From JBEKUY01 sp049514555 (GTDB lineage: Bacteria > Acidobacteriota > Terriglobia > Acidiferrales > UBA7541): DNA of 64,000 nucleotides. This document shows, piece by piece, positions 43,487 to 52,925 of this stretch (within the stretch, counting starts at the first letter, position 1; every line of letters begins with the position of its first letter). Both the position numbers and the translations under genes were made by a program. The notes under the pieces are model-generated. The model did not search any database. It had not been told where the DNA came from and was given only the letters and a program-made list of their open reading frames with translations. The stretch covers positions 124,001 through 188,000 of the forward strand of contig JBEKUY010000001.1 in assembly GCA_049514555.1 (NCBI GenBank), given 5' to 3'.

Positions 43487-45276
43487 GCACGACTGGCGTA
43501 TCCTTCGGGACCGGCGCAATCGGGTGCGGTACTGCGATTCTACGTCCACTTTTGCTACAATCCACGCCAAACATGCACGACAAGGAAAAGGAAGAAGAGT
43601 CAGCCGCAGAGCGCCGTCCGGCGACGGGGGGCTGCCCGGTGGCAATGCACGACGGGAAGCCATGCGGTCGGGATGTTCTGAGAACCGTCGTGGTCAACGG
43701 CATCCCGGTTTGCATGATGCATCTCAACGCGGGCAGGGACGCGGCCGCCTTCAGGGAAGAATTCGAGCGCATCTTGAAGGAAGCAGGCACGGGTATCGCG
43801 GACTTCACACGGTTTGTGTTTCCGGCAGCAGATTATGCTGGCCGCGCATTCGTGGCGAAGTGCGTCTTCACCGAGGCCGCGTTCACGCAGGGAGCCAACT
43901 TCAGTGGAGCGAGGTTCACGCAGGGTGCCGATTTCAGCGGAACCCGCTTTTCGGGGGATGCCGAGTTTTACGGGGTCACATTCGCGGAGGTCGGCAGCTT
44001 CAGCGGGGCGAAGTTTGGTGGGAAGAGCACCTTTCAAGAGGCCACGTTCTCGCAGGAGGCTGACTTCAAGGGGGCTACGTTCAGACAGAAGGCCAACTTC
44101 CGTGAGGCCAGATTCAGAGACGGTGCCGACTTTGCCTGGGCGAGGTTCGCACAGACCGCGTGGTTCTCTGTGGCCACCTTTGCGCAGAGCGCAAAATTTG
44201 TCCGGGCCACGTTTTCGGGGGATGTCGCGTTTTCTTTCGCCACGTTTACGCAGGATGCTGACTTTTCCCTGTCCACATATGCGGAGGGTGCCGACTTCTA
44301 CCTAGCGCAGTTTGGGCAGGGTGCCGACTTTAGCGGGGCCACGTTCATGCAAGGCGCCAACTTCAGCGAGGCCGCATTCACGCGGGGTGCTGTCTTTTCG
44401 AATGCAAGATTCCTCGGATCTGTTGCGTTCCGCGAGACAACATTCCGCGAGGATGGAACTGTACTTCCAGGGGCGGTTTTTTCTTTGGCGGAGTTCGCGA
44501 AACCCGAGGCGGTAGTTTTCTACAAGTCCTACCTGGGGCAAGCTCTCTTCCACAATTGCGATGTCTCGAAATTCGTGTTCTCTTCGGTCCGCTGGCGCAG
44601 ACGAAAAGGCAGCGGGAAAGGAATGGTCCTCGAGGAAGACATTGACCTTGGCGATGAACGCGCGAGTGACATCGAGCCCGAAGAGAGGAGTCCTGACGAA
44701 CGCGATTATGGTCTGATAGCGGAACTCTACCAGCAACTGAAGAAGAACTATGACGACAGGAAGGACTACTGGACGGCGGGCGATTTTCACTACGGCGAAA
44801 TGGAGATGAAGCGCCTCTCCAGCCGCAGAACGAATCCTGTCCTGCGCTGGCTGCACAGATACTTGGGGCTCGCCGCCTGGTACAAGTACGTGAGCCAGTA
44901 CGGGGAGAGCTATCTCCGGCCGTTGCTTGTGCTAGGTCTTGTCCTCTTGCTCTTTACCTTGCTGTATCCGACCGCGGGGCTGCGCTACAGCCTCGGCAAA
45001 GACCAACACGTGGCGAGCGCGGCGTCGGCGACCGATGTGCTGACCTACGGGCGGCCTTTCCTGCCGGGGAAAGACTATAGCGGTTGGTTCAGTGCCGAAG
45101 GGCGGCTGTTCGGGAACAGTCTGCTTACGGCGCTTGATGTCGCGGCTTTCCAGAAGGAACGCGCGTTCGAACCGGTTTACCCCTGGGGCCGCGTCTTGGC
45201 CTTGGTCGAAATGCTTTTCACTTCGACGTTTTTTGCCTTGCTTGTGCTTGCCCTTCGCCGACAGTTCCGCCGGTAA
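43483..45276 (+). CDS. Pentapeptide-repeat protein with C-terminal membrane domain
   Basis: A 597-residue protein. An N-terminal CPVAMHDGKPCG...CMMH segment near residues 50-80 looks like a small zinc site. Residues 115-330 are about twenty tandem pentapeptide pairs of the type (A/G)xFxx(G/E)A(D/N)F, forming a right-handed beta-helix. Then comes LYQQLKKNYDDRKDYWTAGD, a helical segment common in pentapeptide-plus-channel proteins, and at the end two strong membrane segments with a channel-like loop between them. TTG at 43483 overlaps the HEPN stop; an internal ATG at 43573 is an alternative start. The role is unknown; a channel or membrane effector is possible. Confidence 0.8.
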   Translation: MSTTGVSFGTGAIGCGTAILRPLLLQSTPNMHDKEKEEESAAERRPATGGCPVAMHDGKPCGRDVLRTVVVNGIPVCMMHLNAGRDAAAFREEFERILKEAGTGIADFTRFVFPAADYAGRAFVAKCVFTEAAFTQGANFSGARFTQGADFSGTRFSGDAEFYGVTFAEVGSFSGAKFGGKSTFQEATFSQEADFKGATFRQKANFREARFRDGADFAWARFAQTAWFSVATFAQSAKFVRATFSGDVAFSFATFTQDADFSLSTYAEGADFYLAQFGQGADFSGATFMQGANFSEAAFTRGAVFSNARFLGSVAFRETTFREDGTVLPGAVFSLAEFAKPEAVVFYKSYLGQALFHNCDVSKFVFSSVRWRRRKGSGKGMVLEEDIDLGDERASDIEPEERSPDERDYGLIAELYQQLKKNYDDRKDYWTAGDFHYGEMEMKRLSSRRTNPVLRWLHRYLGLAAWYKYVSQYGESYLRPLLVLGLVLLLFTLLYPTAGLRYSLGKDQHVASAASATDVLTYGRPFLPGKDYSGWFSAEGRLFGNSLLTALDVAAFQKERAFEPVYPWGRVLALVEMLFTSTFFALLVLALRRQFRR

Positions 45277-45328
45277 GTCGACATTTTGCAGTGGGCCCAA
45301 CCTTACAGCAACGCTCAGGAGGAGTCGG

Positions 45329-46384
45329 ATGAGCGGTGAGAGTGGAGCGACGGGGTCAAGACAGCCGTCGAAGTATGGGCGCATTCTGCATTGGGCAAAG
45401 ACCCTAAGTGTGGGTGCGGCATGCGTGGTGGTGGCGCTGGCGTGTGCGGGAGCGGCATACCAGTGGATCGCGCACAATCGGGACATGCGCCAGAATCCGC
45501 GGCCGGGCCAGCTGGTGGACGTGGGGGGCTATCGGCTGCACATTTACTGCATTGGAGAGGGTTCCCCGACGGTGGTCCTCGATTCTGGTCTTGGGGATTC
45601 ATGGCTGCCTTGGTACAAGGTGCAGCCGCCTATCGCTCGATTCACGCGGGTTTGCTCTTACGACCGCGGCGGGCTGGGGTGGAGCGATCCGAGTCCACAT
45701 CCGCGAACCAGCAAGGCGATCGCGGAGGAGCTGCACACCTTGTTGCAGAGGGCGGGGGTGGCTGGACCGTTTGTGTTGGCCGGGCATTCCTTCGGCGGTA
45801 TGAACGTTCGAATGTACGCGCGTCTCTTCCCGACGGAAGTGGCGGGGGTGGTTCTCGTGGACTCCGTACATCCGGACCAGGTGCGACGTCGATCCCCAGA
45901 GGATATGAAGGCCATTGCAGCATTCCTTCGCGTGCTAGGCCTCAAAGCCGACACCATACCGTTTGGCATTTCCCGTCTGATGCAATGGTGCGGGTATGGG
46001 CCAGCCGAAATTCGACCGATGCTCCGAACGGTGGAGTGCAGGTGGGGGCCTTGGCAGGAACACGTCGCGGAAGAGGGATCCTTCGAGGAGAGTGCAGAGG
46101 GAGCACGAAGGGCCGGGCCGCTAGGCAACATCCCTCTGGTGGTACTCTCACACGATCCGGATAAGTTGTATCCGGTACCGGGGCGCTCCCCGCGCTCGGC
46201 GAAGGAAATGAATCCCCAGTGGGAGGAGTTGCAGAGCGAATTGGCGCAGCTATCCACGGATTCATCACGCGTGATTGCCACGGGAAGCGGGCATTACATC
46301 CAATACGACAGACCCGATCTGGTGATCGAGGCTGCGAAGAAGTTGGTAGAACAGACCCGGAAGCGTCGGGCCATCTCGAAATGA
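45329..46384 (+). CDS. Membrane-anchored alpha/beta hydrolase
   Basis: A 351-residue alpha/beta hydrolase with an N-terminal membrane anchor at residues 22-45. The nucleophile elbow GHSFGGMNVR, the oxyanion region LDSGLGDSWLPW, an aspartate region near VLVDSVHPDQ, and the catalytic histidine in GSGHYIQYDRPDLV are visible. Substrate cannot be inferred; relatives include esterases and dienelactone-type hydrolases. The start ATG at 45329 is preceded by CAGGAGGAG. It begins 52 bases after the pentapeptide gene, and its stop overlaps an ATG (ATGA) of the SRPBCC gene's longer form, which suggests coupling. Confidence 0.88.
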   Translation: MSGESGATGSRQPSKYGRILHWAKTLSVGAACVVVALACAGAAYQWIAHNRDMRQNPRPGQLVDVGGYRLHIYCIGEGSPTVVLDSGLGDSWLPWYKVQPPIARFTRVCSYDRGGLGWSDPSPHPRTSKAIAEELHTLLQRAGVAGPFVLAGHSFGGMNVRMYARLFPTEVAGVVLVDSVHPDQVRRRSPEDMKAIAAFLRVLGLKADTIPFGISRLMQWCGYGPAEIRPMLRTVECRWGPWQEHVAEEGSFEESAEGARRAGPLGNIPLVVLSHDPDKLYPVPGRSPRSAKEMNPQWEELQSELAQLSTDSSRVIATGSGHYIQYDRPDLVIEAAKKLVEQTRKRRAISK

Positions 46385-46407
46385 AATGGTCGGAAGCGGA
46401 GGAGCTG

Positions 46408-46878
46408 ATGACGATGATTGTGGCGCCACCGGACATTACAGCTAGGCCATATCGTTTGACCCTGGAGCGGGAGATGAAGGCGGCGCCCGACGTGCTATTT
46501 CGAGCGTGGACGGAGCGCATGGACAGTTGGTTTGCCGCGCCGGGTACGGTGTTGATGAAAGGGGAAGCCAACGCGCCCTTCTATTTCGAAACGTGGTTCG
46601 AAGGCGCGCGGCATCCGCATTACGGGCGCTTCCTGAGGCTGGAGCGGAATCGGCTGGTCGAAATGACATGGCTCAACCACGGAACCAAAGGCGCCGAAAC
46701 GGTCGTGACGGTCGAACTCACACCGAAGAACGGCGGAACGCAGCTTCGGCTCACGCATGCGGGGTTTCCGGATGAGGAATCGAGAGCCCGTCACGAGGAG
46801 GCATGGCCGAAAGTGCTGGAGCAGCTCGACGAGCGGATGGGGGTGAGGGACGGGCGCAAAAGGGTGGGGGAAAACTAA
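46408..46878 (+). CDS. SRPBCC (AHSA1/START-like) protein
   Basis: A 156-residue protein of the AHSA1-like SRPBCC family, which forms a helix-grip cavity for hydrophobic ligands. The pattern LTLEREMKAAPDVLFRAWTE at the start, EMTWLNHG and the C-terminal GWPKVLEQLD-type helix are typical. The start is placed at ATG 46408, with GGAGGAG just upstream; an in-frame ATG at 46381 overlaps the hydrolase stop and would add nine residues. The ligand is unknown. Confidence 0.82.
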   Translation: MTMIVAPPDITARPYRLTLEREMKAAPDVLFRAWTERMDSWFAAPGTVLMKGEANAPFYFETWFEGARHPHYGRFLRLERNRLVEMTWLNHGTKGAETVVTVELTPKNGGTQLRLTHAGFPDEESRARHEEAWPKVLEQLDERMGVRDGRKRVGEN

Positions 46879-46942
46879 CGGGCAGAGCAATCCGCGTTTC
46901 GGCCATGATCCCGCCGGCCAGTGAGTGGAGGATTGTTGCCAG

Positions 46943-47017
46943 GATCCCTCGACTGGGCAGCCGGCGTTCGCGACGCGAACGCAAGAAGAATACCCGGCTG
47001 TTTCGCTCGGGATGACA
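46943..47017. repeat. GATCCCTCG...CTCGGGATGACA dispersed repeat
   Basis: The ends GATCCCTCG (46943-46951) and CTCGGGATGACA (47006-47017) match those of elements at 47820 and 58843; the middle differs. Confidence 0.55.
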
Positions 47018-47115
47018 CGCTGAGGGTGAGACGCTGGACAAGGTGAGCGGAGTCGGCGGAAGATTGGCGGGTCCATACGGAACGACACAGGGCGAGTCCC
47101 GCGAGCGGAGGGGAA

Positions 47116-47553
47116 ATGTTTGAGGACAGCGAAGTGGGCGAGAACATGGGAAAGAGTTCGCCGTGGAGGATGGAGCTGGTTTCCTTCGTGGCGGGGATGG
47201 TCGTGGCGATCGTGGTCGCTTACGTCTTTCTGATTCCGAGTGCAAAGCGCGCGGCGGCTCGGGCGGGCGAACAAGCGGCTCAACAGAGATTCGCGGCCGA
47301 GCCGATGGCGGTCGAACTGCAAAAGGCAAAAGCCGATTTGCAGACGGCGGCGCAGGACCGCGATGCGTGCAAGGACAAGTTCGAACGCCAGACGATCTTG
47401 TACGACGACAGCGTGCTCATCGATCCCGGCAAAGAGTGGATCATCCCTGCGGACATCGTGCCGGTCATCTTGACGGACCGGAGCGTGAGCTTCACGCACT
47501 ACGACCCGAAGAGCAAGCAGGAGAGCGTTCACTTCAGACCGTCGAAACCGTAG
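47116..47553 (+). CDS. Hypothetical membrane-anchored protein
   Basis: A 145-residue protein with one hydrophobic segment at residues 20-42, a coiled-coil-like Ala/Gln/Lys stretch at 45-90, and a short C-terminal domain with WIIPADIVPVILTDRSVSF. The topology would place the C-terminus outside the cytoplasm. ATG at 47146 is an alternative start. I do not recognise the family and the neighbours give no clue. Confidence 0.55.
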   Translation: MFEDSEVGENMGKSSPWRMELVSFVAGMVVAIVVAYVFLIPSAKRAAARAGEQAAQQRFAAEPMAVELQKAKADLQTAAQDRDACKDKFERQTILYDDSVLIDPGKEWIIPADIVPVILTDRSVSFTHYDPKSKQESVHFRPSKP

Positions 47554-47607
47554 CCGCCTTCGCCCGCCGCGACGTTCGGAAGCAGTCCGGCGGGGCAGAG
47601 AAAATCC

Positions 47608-47631
47608 GCAGACCTTGAGAAACAGGTCTGC
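47608..47631. repeat. Intergenic hairpin element (family H)
   Basis: GCAGACCT (47608-47615) pairs with AGGTCTGC (47624-47631), followed by GCTACCC. A weaker related copy follows (CCTAGGGAGACAGG around 47668). Confidence 0.55.
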
Positions 47632-47749
47632 GCTACCCAAGTTCCCCCCAAAGAAAAGGCCGCAAACCTAGGGAGACAGGCCTTCCCGACAACGAGCGTC
47701 GGGACGCACACCCCACAGCACCACACAAACGCTAAACCAGAAACGAAAA

Positions 47750-47773
47750 GGCCCGCCGGGTGAGCGGCGGGCC
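47750..47773 (-). terminator. Rho-independent terminator of glnA
   Basis: On the minus strand an eight-pair stem GGCCCGCC/GGCGGGCC with an eight-base loop is followed by CTTTTCGTTT, about 105 bases past the glnA stop. Confidence 0.7.
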
Positions 47774-47819
47774 CTAAGAGACATATCGCCGGCTGGGATC
47801 CTTCTTCGGCCAAAGGAGG

Positions 47820-47878
47820 GATCCTTCGGCGCCGATACCGTTCATCGGGGCCTCGGGATGAGCATCCTCATCGGATGC
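47820..47878. repeat. GATCC-TTCGG...CTCGGGATGA dispersed repeat
   Basis: Begins GATCCTTCGGC at 47820 and contains CCTCGGGATGAGCATCCTCATCGGATGC, a hairpin shared with the element at 58843. Confidence 0.55.
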
Positions 47879-49288
47879 TCAGATGTCGTAGTAGAGGTGG
47901 AACTCGTACGGATTCGGGCGCATCCGGATGGGGTCCACTTCGTTCTTGGTCTTGTACTCGATCCAGGTGTCGATGATGTCCTCGGTGAAAACGCCGCCTT
48001 CGAGAAGGAACTTGTGGTCGGCCTTAAGAGCGGCAAGGACGCCGTCGAGGGAGCCAGGGACGGACGGGACCTTGGCAGCCTCTTCAGGTGACAGGTCGTA
48101 GCTGTCCTTATCGAGCGGTTCACCCGGATGGATCTTGTTCTTGATGCCGTCGAGTCCGGCCAGAAGCATCGCTGCATAGGCTAGGTACGGATTGCAGGAT
48201 GGGTCGGGCGGGCGGAACTCGAGCCGCTTAGCCTTGGGGCTCTCCGAATACACCGGGATGCGCACGGCCGCGGAACGATTGCGCTTCGAGTAGGCCAAGT
48301 TCACCGGAGCTTCGTAGCCGGGGACGAGGCGCTTGTAGGAGTTGGTGGTCGGCGCAGCGAAGCCGAGGATGGCTGGGGCGTGCTTGAGGAGGCCACCGGC
48401 GTAATACAAAGCTATATCGGAAAGGCCAGCGTACTTGTCACCGGCGAAGAGCGGCTTGCCCTTCAGCCACAGCGACTGGTGCGTGTGCATTCCGGAACCG
48501 TTATCGCCGAAGAGCGGCTTGGGCATGAAGGTAACCGACTTGCCGAACTGATAGGCGGTGTTCCGCAGGATGTACTTGTACTTCATCATGTTGTCGGCGG
48601 ACTTGAGCAGCGTGTCGAAGCGCATGTCGATCTCGGCCTGCCCGGCTTGCGCAACTTCGTGGTGGTGACATTCGACGTCAATGCCGGCGGCGATGAGGTG
48701 CTGAACCATTTCGGAGCGCAGGTCCTGGAAGTGGTCGGTGGGAGGAACGGGGAAGTAGCCTTCCTTGAGACGCGGGCGGAAGCCGAGGTTATTCTCCGCG
48801 CGTCCCGAGTTCCAGCGGCCCTCGTCGGAATCGATGAAGTAGTAGCTGTGCTGGGTGGCGCTGTCGAAGCGGACATTGTCGAAAATGAAGAACTCGGCTT
48901 CGGCGCCGAAGAAGGCCTGGTCGGCAATGCCGGTGGAATTCAGATAGGCCTCCGCCTTCTTGGCGATGCCGCGCGGATCGCGAGCGTAAGGCTTGCGGGT
49001 CAGGGGTTCAACCGCGTCGCCGATGAGCACCAGGGTCGGAACATCGCGGAAGGCATCCATGAAGGCGGTGTTCGGATCGGGAACGAGCAGCATGTCGGAT
49101 TCGTGGATGTGAGCCCAGCCACGAATGGAGCTGGCGTCGAAGCCAAAGCCGTCCTTGAAAGAGTCTTCCGAAAGTTCCGAGATGGGGAAGGTGGCGTGCT
49201 GCCAGATACCCGGCAAATCAATGAAGCGCATGTCGAGGAACTTGGCGTTGTTCTTGGAGGCGAATTCGAGTACACCCTTGGCGTCCAT
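47879..49288 (-). CDS. glnA: Glutamine synthetase type I
   Basis: A 469-residue type I glutamine synthetase making glutamine from glutamate, ammonia and ATP. The sequence shows IRGWAHIHESDM, FGAEAEFFIFDNV, the ATP segment of GSGMHTHQSL, LVPGYEAPVNLAYSKRNRSAAVRIP, RLEFRPPDPSCNPYLAYAAML, and the adenylylation tyrosine in DKDSYDLSPEE, which points to the GSI-beta form controlled by covalent modification. A GAAGGAG site precedes the ATG. A terminator follows. The next upstream gene, inositol-phosphate synthase, is on the same strand 246 bases away. Confidence 0.97.
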   Translation of the reverse strand: MDAKGVLEFASKNNAKFLDMRFIDLPGIWQHATFPISELSEDSFKDGFGFDASSIRGWAHIHESDMLLVPDPNTAFMDAFRDVPTLVLIGDAVEPLTRKPYARDPRGIAKKAEAYLNSTGIADQAFFGAEAEFFIFDNVRFDSATQHSYYFIDSDEGRWNSGRAENNLGFRPRLKEGYFPVPPTDHFQDLRSEMVQHLIAAGIDVECHHHEVAQAGQAEIDMRFDTLLKSADNMMKYKYILRNTAYQFGKSVTFMPKPLFGDNGSGMHTHQSLWLKGKPLFAGDKYAGLSDIALYYAGGLLKHAPAILGFAAPTTNSYKRLVPGYEAPVNLAYSKRNRSAAVRIPVYSESPKAKRLEFRPPDPSCNPYLAYAAMLLAGLDGIKNKIHPGEPLDKDSYDLSPEEAAKVPSVPGSLDGVLAALKADHKFLLEGGVFTEDIIDTWIEYKTKNEVDPIRMRPNPYEFHLYYDI

Positions 49289-49534
49289 TCAAACTCCTTC
49301 GCGTGGATTTTAGGGAACCCAAATATAAGCCCACCACAGTACCGAAATTCCATAGGAGGGTCAAATTCGGAAAACCGATACGCGGAATTGGGGAATCAAC
49401 TAGGTCCAGAGCGCCAGCCGGAAGCCAAGGGGCGGATTTTCATCGCATTTGATGAGGGTGACCGCTGCGCTGAAGCGGCAAAAGACGAGAGCAGTGCGGA
49501 GATTTCCACAAGGGGACGCAGTGGAGCACGAAGG

Positions 49535-50848
49535 CTAGTCGTAATACTCGTGGCCGAGATGGGTGATGAGTTCTTCGCCCACCATCCAGCGAAGCGTGTT
49601 CTTGAGCTTCATGAGCTGGATGAAGAGATCGTGCTCGGGATACAGCTCGGGCGCGCACATGGGCGATTTGAAATAGAAGCTGAGCCACTCCTGAATGCCG
49701 CGCATCCCGGCGCGCTGGGCGAGGTCGAGGAACAATACCAGATCGAGGACGATGGGCGCCGCCAGGATCGAATCGCGGCAAAGGAAGTCCACCTTGATCT
49801 GCATGGGATAACCGAGCCAGCCGAAGATGTCGATATTGTCCCAACCCTCTTTATTGTCGCCGCGTGGCGGGTAGTAATTGATGCGGACTTTGTGGTGAAT
49901 CTTGCCGTAAAGCTTGGGATAGAGGTGCGGCTGGAGGATGAACTCGAGAGCGCCGAGCTTCGACTCCTCCTTGGTCTTGAATGAGCCGGGATCCTCGAGA
50001 ACTTCGCCGTCGCGATTGCCGAGGATGTTGGTGGAGAACCAGCCGTTCAGGCCGAGCATGCGGGCCTTGAAGCCGGGCGCCAGGATGGTCTTCAAGAGGG
50101 TCTGGCCGGTTTTGTAGTCCTTGCCGGCGATGGGCACGTTGTGCTCGATGGCGAGGCTTTGGAGCGCAGGGATATCCACGGTGAGGTTCGGGGCGCCGTT
50201 GGCGAAGGGCACGCCGCTCATGATGGACGCCCAGGCGTAAAGCATCGAGGGAGCAATCGCGGGATGGTTGGACTTCATGGCCTCGACGAATTTCTCGGGC
50301 GTGGAGTGAACCTCGTCGGGGCGAAGGAAAACTTCGGTTGAGCCGCACCAGACGGTGACGAGGCGAGAAAGCTTGTTCTTCTTCTTGAAGGTTTGCATGT
50401 CTTCCTGAAGCTGGAGAGCGAGATCGTACTTGGTCTTGCCCTTCTTGACGTGCTTGCCGTGGAGATTGCGGACGAAGTTCTGGTCGAAGGCGGCGGTCAT
50501 CGGGCGAATCTTGGAGAGGAAGCCTTTCACGAGCTCGAGATGGCGCGAATCGAGGACGCCGGCCTTGGAGGCAGCTTCGAAAGCGCTATCGGGGAAAATG
50601 TCCCAGCCGCCAAAGACGATGTTCTTGAGGCTTTCGAGGGAAACAAGATCGCGGATCAGCGGCGAACGGCCCTCAGTGCGCTTACCAAGGCGGACGGTGC
50701 CCATCTGGGTGAGCGAGCCAACGGGATGCGCCTTGCCGGTGCGGACGAGCTCGACACCGGCCATGAACGTGGTGCTCACGGCGCCCATGCCGGGGGTGAG
50801 AACTCCCAGCTTGCCTTTGGGCGGGGCAATCTTCGTCGGCTTTTGCAT
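49535..50848 (-). CDS. ino1: Inositol-3-phosphate synthase
   Basis: A 437-residue inositol-3-phosphate synthase, which converts glucose 6-phosphate to inositol 3-phosphate with NAD as recycled cofactor. The start KLGVLTPGMGAVSTTFMAGVE replaces the usual GxGxxG dinucleotide motif, and FGGWDIFPD, SMLYAWASIMSGVPFANGAPN, GKDYKTGQT and the VKVDFLCRDSILAAPIVLDL-type segment are family hallmarks. The product could feed phosphatidylinositol or other inositol compounds; no such gene is adjacent. ATG at 50848 has GGGAGCC upstream. It is on the same strand as glnA and polX but separated by gaps over 200 bases. Confidence 0.92.
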   Translation of the reverse strand: MQKPTKIAPPKGKLGVLTPGMGAVSTTFMAGVELVRTGKAHPVGSLTQMGTVRLGKRTEGRSPLIRDLVSLESLKNIVFGGWDIFPDSAFEAASKAGVLDSRHLELVKGFLSKIRPMTAAFDQNFVRNLHGKHVKKGKTKYDLALQLQEDMQTFKKKNKLSRLVTVWCGSTEVFLRPDEVHSTPEKFVEAMKSNHPAIAPSMLYAWASIMSGVPFANGAPNLTVDIPALQSLAIEHNVPIAGKDYKTGQTLLKTILAPGFKARMLGLNGWFSTNILGNRDGEVLEDPGSFKTKEESKLGALEFILQPHLYPKLYGKIHHKVRINYYPPRGDNKEGWDNIDIFGWLGYPMQIKVDFLCRDSILAAPIVLDLVLFLDLAQRAGMRGIQEWLSFYFKSPMCAPELYPEHDLFIQLMKLKNTLRWMVGEELITHLGHEYYD

Positions 50849-51074
50849 GAAAGGCTCCCTCGATCTTCAGCGGATTTGTTGAGAGGGGCGCGCACCCAGG
50901 GGGAAGGGCGCCCGGACAAAACTCAGTATGATGCGGCAAGGGCTCGGGATTTGCAACGCGGAAGAGCAGAAAACCGGTAATTGGACAGGAGTCCAAACCT
51001 AACGGGCGGCGTGCTTTTTATGACTGGCGGCGGGCTTGGCGCGGAGGGCGGCCCTTCGCCCACTCGACGTGGGC

Positions 51075-52859
51075 TCAGGGTAAACGAGGCGCGGCAAGTT
51101 TGCGGCGATAACCGGGTTTCTGCCGGAGGGCGGCGAGGAACTCGGCGCAGGGCAGGGTATTGAGCACGTCGGCGGCTTCGAGCCAGCCGCGGCGCGCGGT
51201 CTGCACGCCGTACTTGATGAATTCGAGGTTCTTGGCGACGTGGGAGTCGGTGGAGATGACGATTTTGACGCCGCGCTCCTTGGCCATGCGGAGATGAACG
51301 TCCTTCAGATCGAGGCGATCGGGATAGGAATTGCACTCCATGGCCACGCCCTGGCGGGCGGCGGTGTCGAGGATCTTCTCCATGTCGTACTCGAAGGGAT
51401 CGCGGCGGAGGAGGAGCCGGCCGGTGGGATGGGCGATGATTTGCGCATAGGGATTTTCGATGGCGGCGAGGAGGCGATCGGTCATTTCCGCACGACCGAG
51501 ATTCATGTACGAATGGACGGAGCAGACGACCACGTCGAGCTGCGCTAAGACATCTTCGTCGAAATCGAGCCGGCCGTCCTTGAGGATGTCCACCTCGGCA
51601 CCCGCGAGGACGCGGATGCCCAGGCCGCGTGCATCGGCGGCGTGAATCTTCTTGATTTCGGCGAGCATGCGCTTTTCGTCGAGACCGTTGGCAACGGTGA
51701 CGGCTTTGCTGTGGTCGGTGAGCGCGATGTATTGGTGACCCAGCGCGCGCGAGGCTTCGGCCATCTCCTCGATCGAGTTCCTGCCGTCGCTTGCGGTGGT
51801 GTGCATCTGCAGGTCGCCGCGAATGTCTTCACGGCGGATGAGCTTCGGTAGGTGGTGCGCCTCGGCGGCCTCGATCTCGCCGGTGTTTTCGCGAAGCTCG
51901 GGCGGGATGTAGTCCAGCTTGAGCTTGGCGTAGATTTCCTCCTCGGTGCGGCTGGCGACGCGGCGCTCCGCTTTGAGCGTGGCGAGCGCGTATTCGTTCA
52001 GCGTGTAACCCATCTTGTTGGCGCGGCCGCGGAGGGCGACGTTGTGTTCCTTCGAGCCGGTGAAATAGAGCAGGGCGGCGCCGAAACTCTCCTTTTCGAG
52101 CAGGCGGACATCCACCTGGAGATGGTTTTCCAGAGTGAAGCTAACTTTGTTTTCTCCGCGAGCCAGGATCTGATCGATGCCGGGAAACTCCAGGATGCGA
52201 TCGGCGATGGCGTCGATGGACTTGGCGGAGGCGTGGCCGTCGGCGAGGGTGACAAGCAGATCGAGGTCGCCGATGGTTTCTTTGCCGCGGCGAAGCGAGC
52301 CGGCGGGCGTGACCGATTCGACGGCTTTGCCGGCGCCGCGAATGTGCGCGACGAGCTTTGCGGCGGTTTCATCACCCACATGAATGAGGAAGCGGCCGGA
52401 AGATTTCTTGAAAACTTCGATGGCTTTGAGAATGTTTTGTTCGCTCTTTTCGCCGAAACCGGCGAGATCGCGCAGCTTGCCCGCGCTGGCGAGCTTTTCG
52501 AGTTCGGGGACGCTGCCGGCTTTGAAGGTTTTCCAGAGGACGGCCACTTTCTTCGGGCCGAGGGATTGCAGGGTGAGGAGATCGAGGATGGTGGGCGGAT
52601 ATTTCTTCAGGAGCTTCTTGCGGAGGGCGTAGTCGCCGGTCTTGAGGATTTCCTGGATGTGCTCGGCCAAGCGCTCGCCGATGCCGGGAAGTTCCTCGAG
52701 CTTTTCCGGGGTCTTGGCGAGCTCGGCGAGGGATTCGGGAAGACTGTCAATCAATTCGGCGGCTTTTTCGTAGCTGCGGTAGCGGCCGATGAAGGCGCCA
52801 TCGATTTCGAGGAGTTGAGCGGTCTCGCGGAGGATGCGGGCGACGGCTTTGTTTTCCAT
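51075..52859 (-). CDS. polX: DNA polymerase/3'-5' exonuclease PolX
   Basis: A 594-residue PolX. Residues 1-90 hold helix-hairpin-helix motifs (LEELPGIGERLAEHIQ, LQSLGPKKVAVLWK), residues 150-320 the nucleotidyltransferase domain with the acidic GDLDLLVTLADG motif, and residues 345-570 a PHP phosphoesterase domain (HTTASDGRNSIEEM, YIALTDHS, AGAEVDIL, ISTDSH). Bacterial PolX fills short gaps in base excision repair and has Mn-dependent 3'-5' exonuclease activity. A TATAAT lies 11 bases upstream of the start, which leaves a very short leader. A copy of this promoter and start lies near 54300. Confidence 0.95.
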   Translation of the reverse strand: MENKAVARILRETAQLLEIDGAFIGRYRSYEKAAELIDSLPESLAELAKTPEKLEELPGIGERLAEHIQEILKTGDYALRKKLLKKYPPTILDLLTLQSLGPKKVAVLWKTFKAGSVPELEKLASAGKLRDLAGFGEKSEQNILKAIEVFKKSSGRFLIHVGDETAAKLVAHIRGAGKAVESVTPAGSLRRGKETIGDLDLLVTLADGHASAKSIDAIADRILEFPGIDQILARGENKVSFTLENHLQVDVRLLEKESFGAALLYFTGSKEHNVALRGRANKMGYTLNEYALATLKAERRVASRTEEEIYAKLKLDYIPPELRENTGEIEAAEAHHLPKLIRREDIRGDLQMHTTASDGRNSIEEMAEASRALGHQYIALTDHSKAVTVANGLDEKRMLAEIKKIHAADARGLGIRVLAGAEVDILKDGRLDFDEDVLAQLDVVVCSVHSYMNLGRAEMTDRLLAAIENPYAQIIAHPTGRLLLRRDPFEYDMEKILDTAARQGVAMECNSYPDRLDLKDVHLRMAKERGVKIVISTDSHVAKNLEFIKYGVQTARRGWLEAADVLNTLPCAEFLAALRQKPGYRRKLAAPRLP

Positions 52860-52877
52860 GGGAGACGATTATAGGGC
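52830..52877 (-). promoter_or_regulatory. polX promoter and start (original copy of a duplicated segment)
   Basis: The minus strand reads GCCCTATAATCGTCTCCC before ATG, giving a TATAAT -10 box eleven bases upstream of the start codon. The same 48 bases, with four differences, occur at 54294-54341. Confidence 0.6.
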
Positions 52878-52925
52878 TACAAGAGCAAGGCAAGAAGGCT
52901 AGGCTAGTGTTTATGCCCACGCAGT

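Larger units (their letters stand above)
47554..47878. other. Repeat-rich gap 3' of glnA
   Basis: About 325 bases with no gene. It holds a hairpin element (47608-47631), a strong terminator for glnA (47750-47773), and a dispersed repeat that ends at the glnA stop. Confidence 0.6.
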
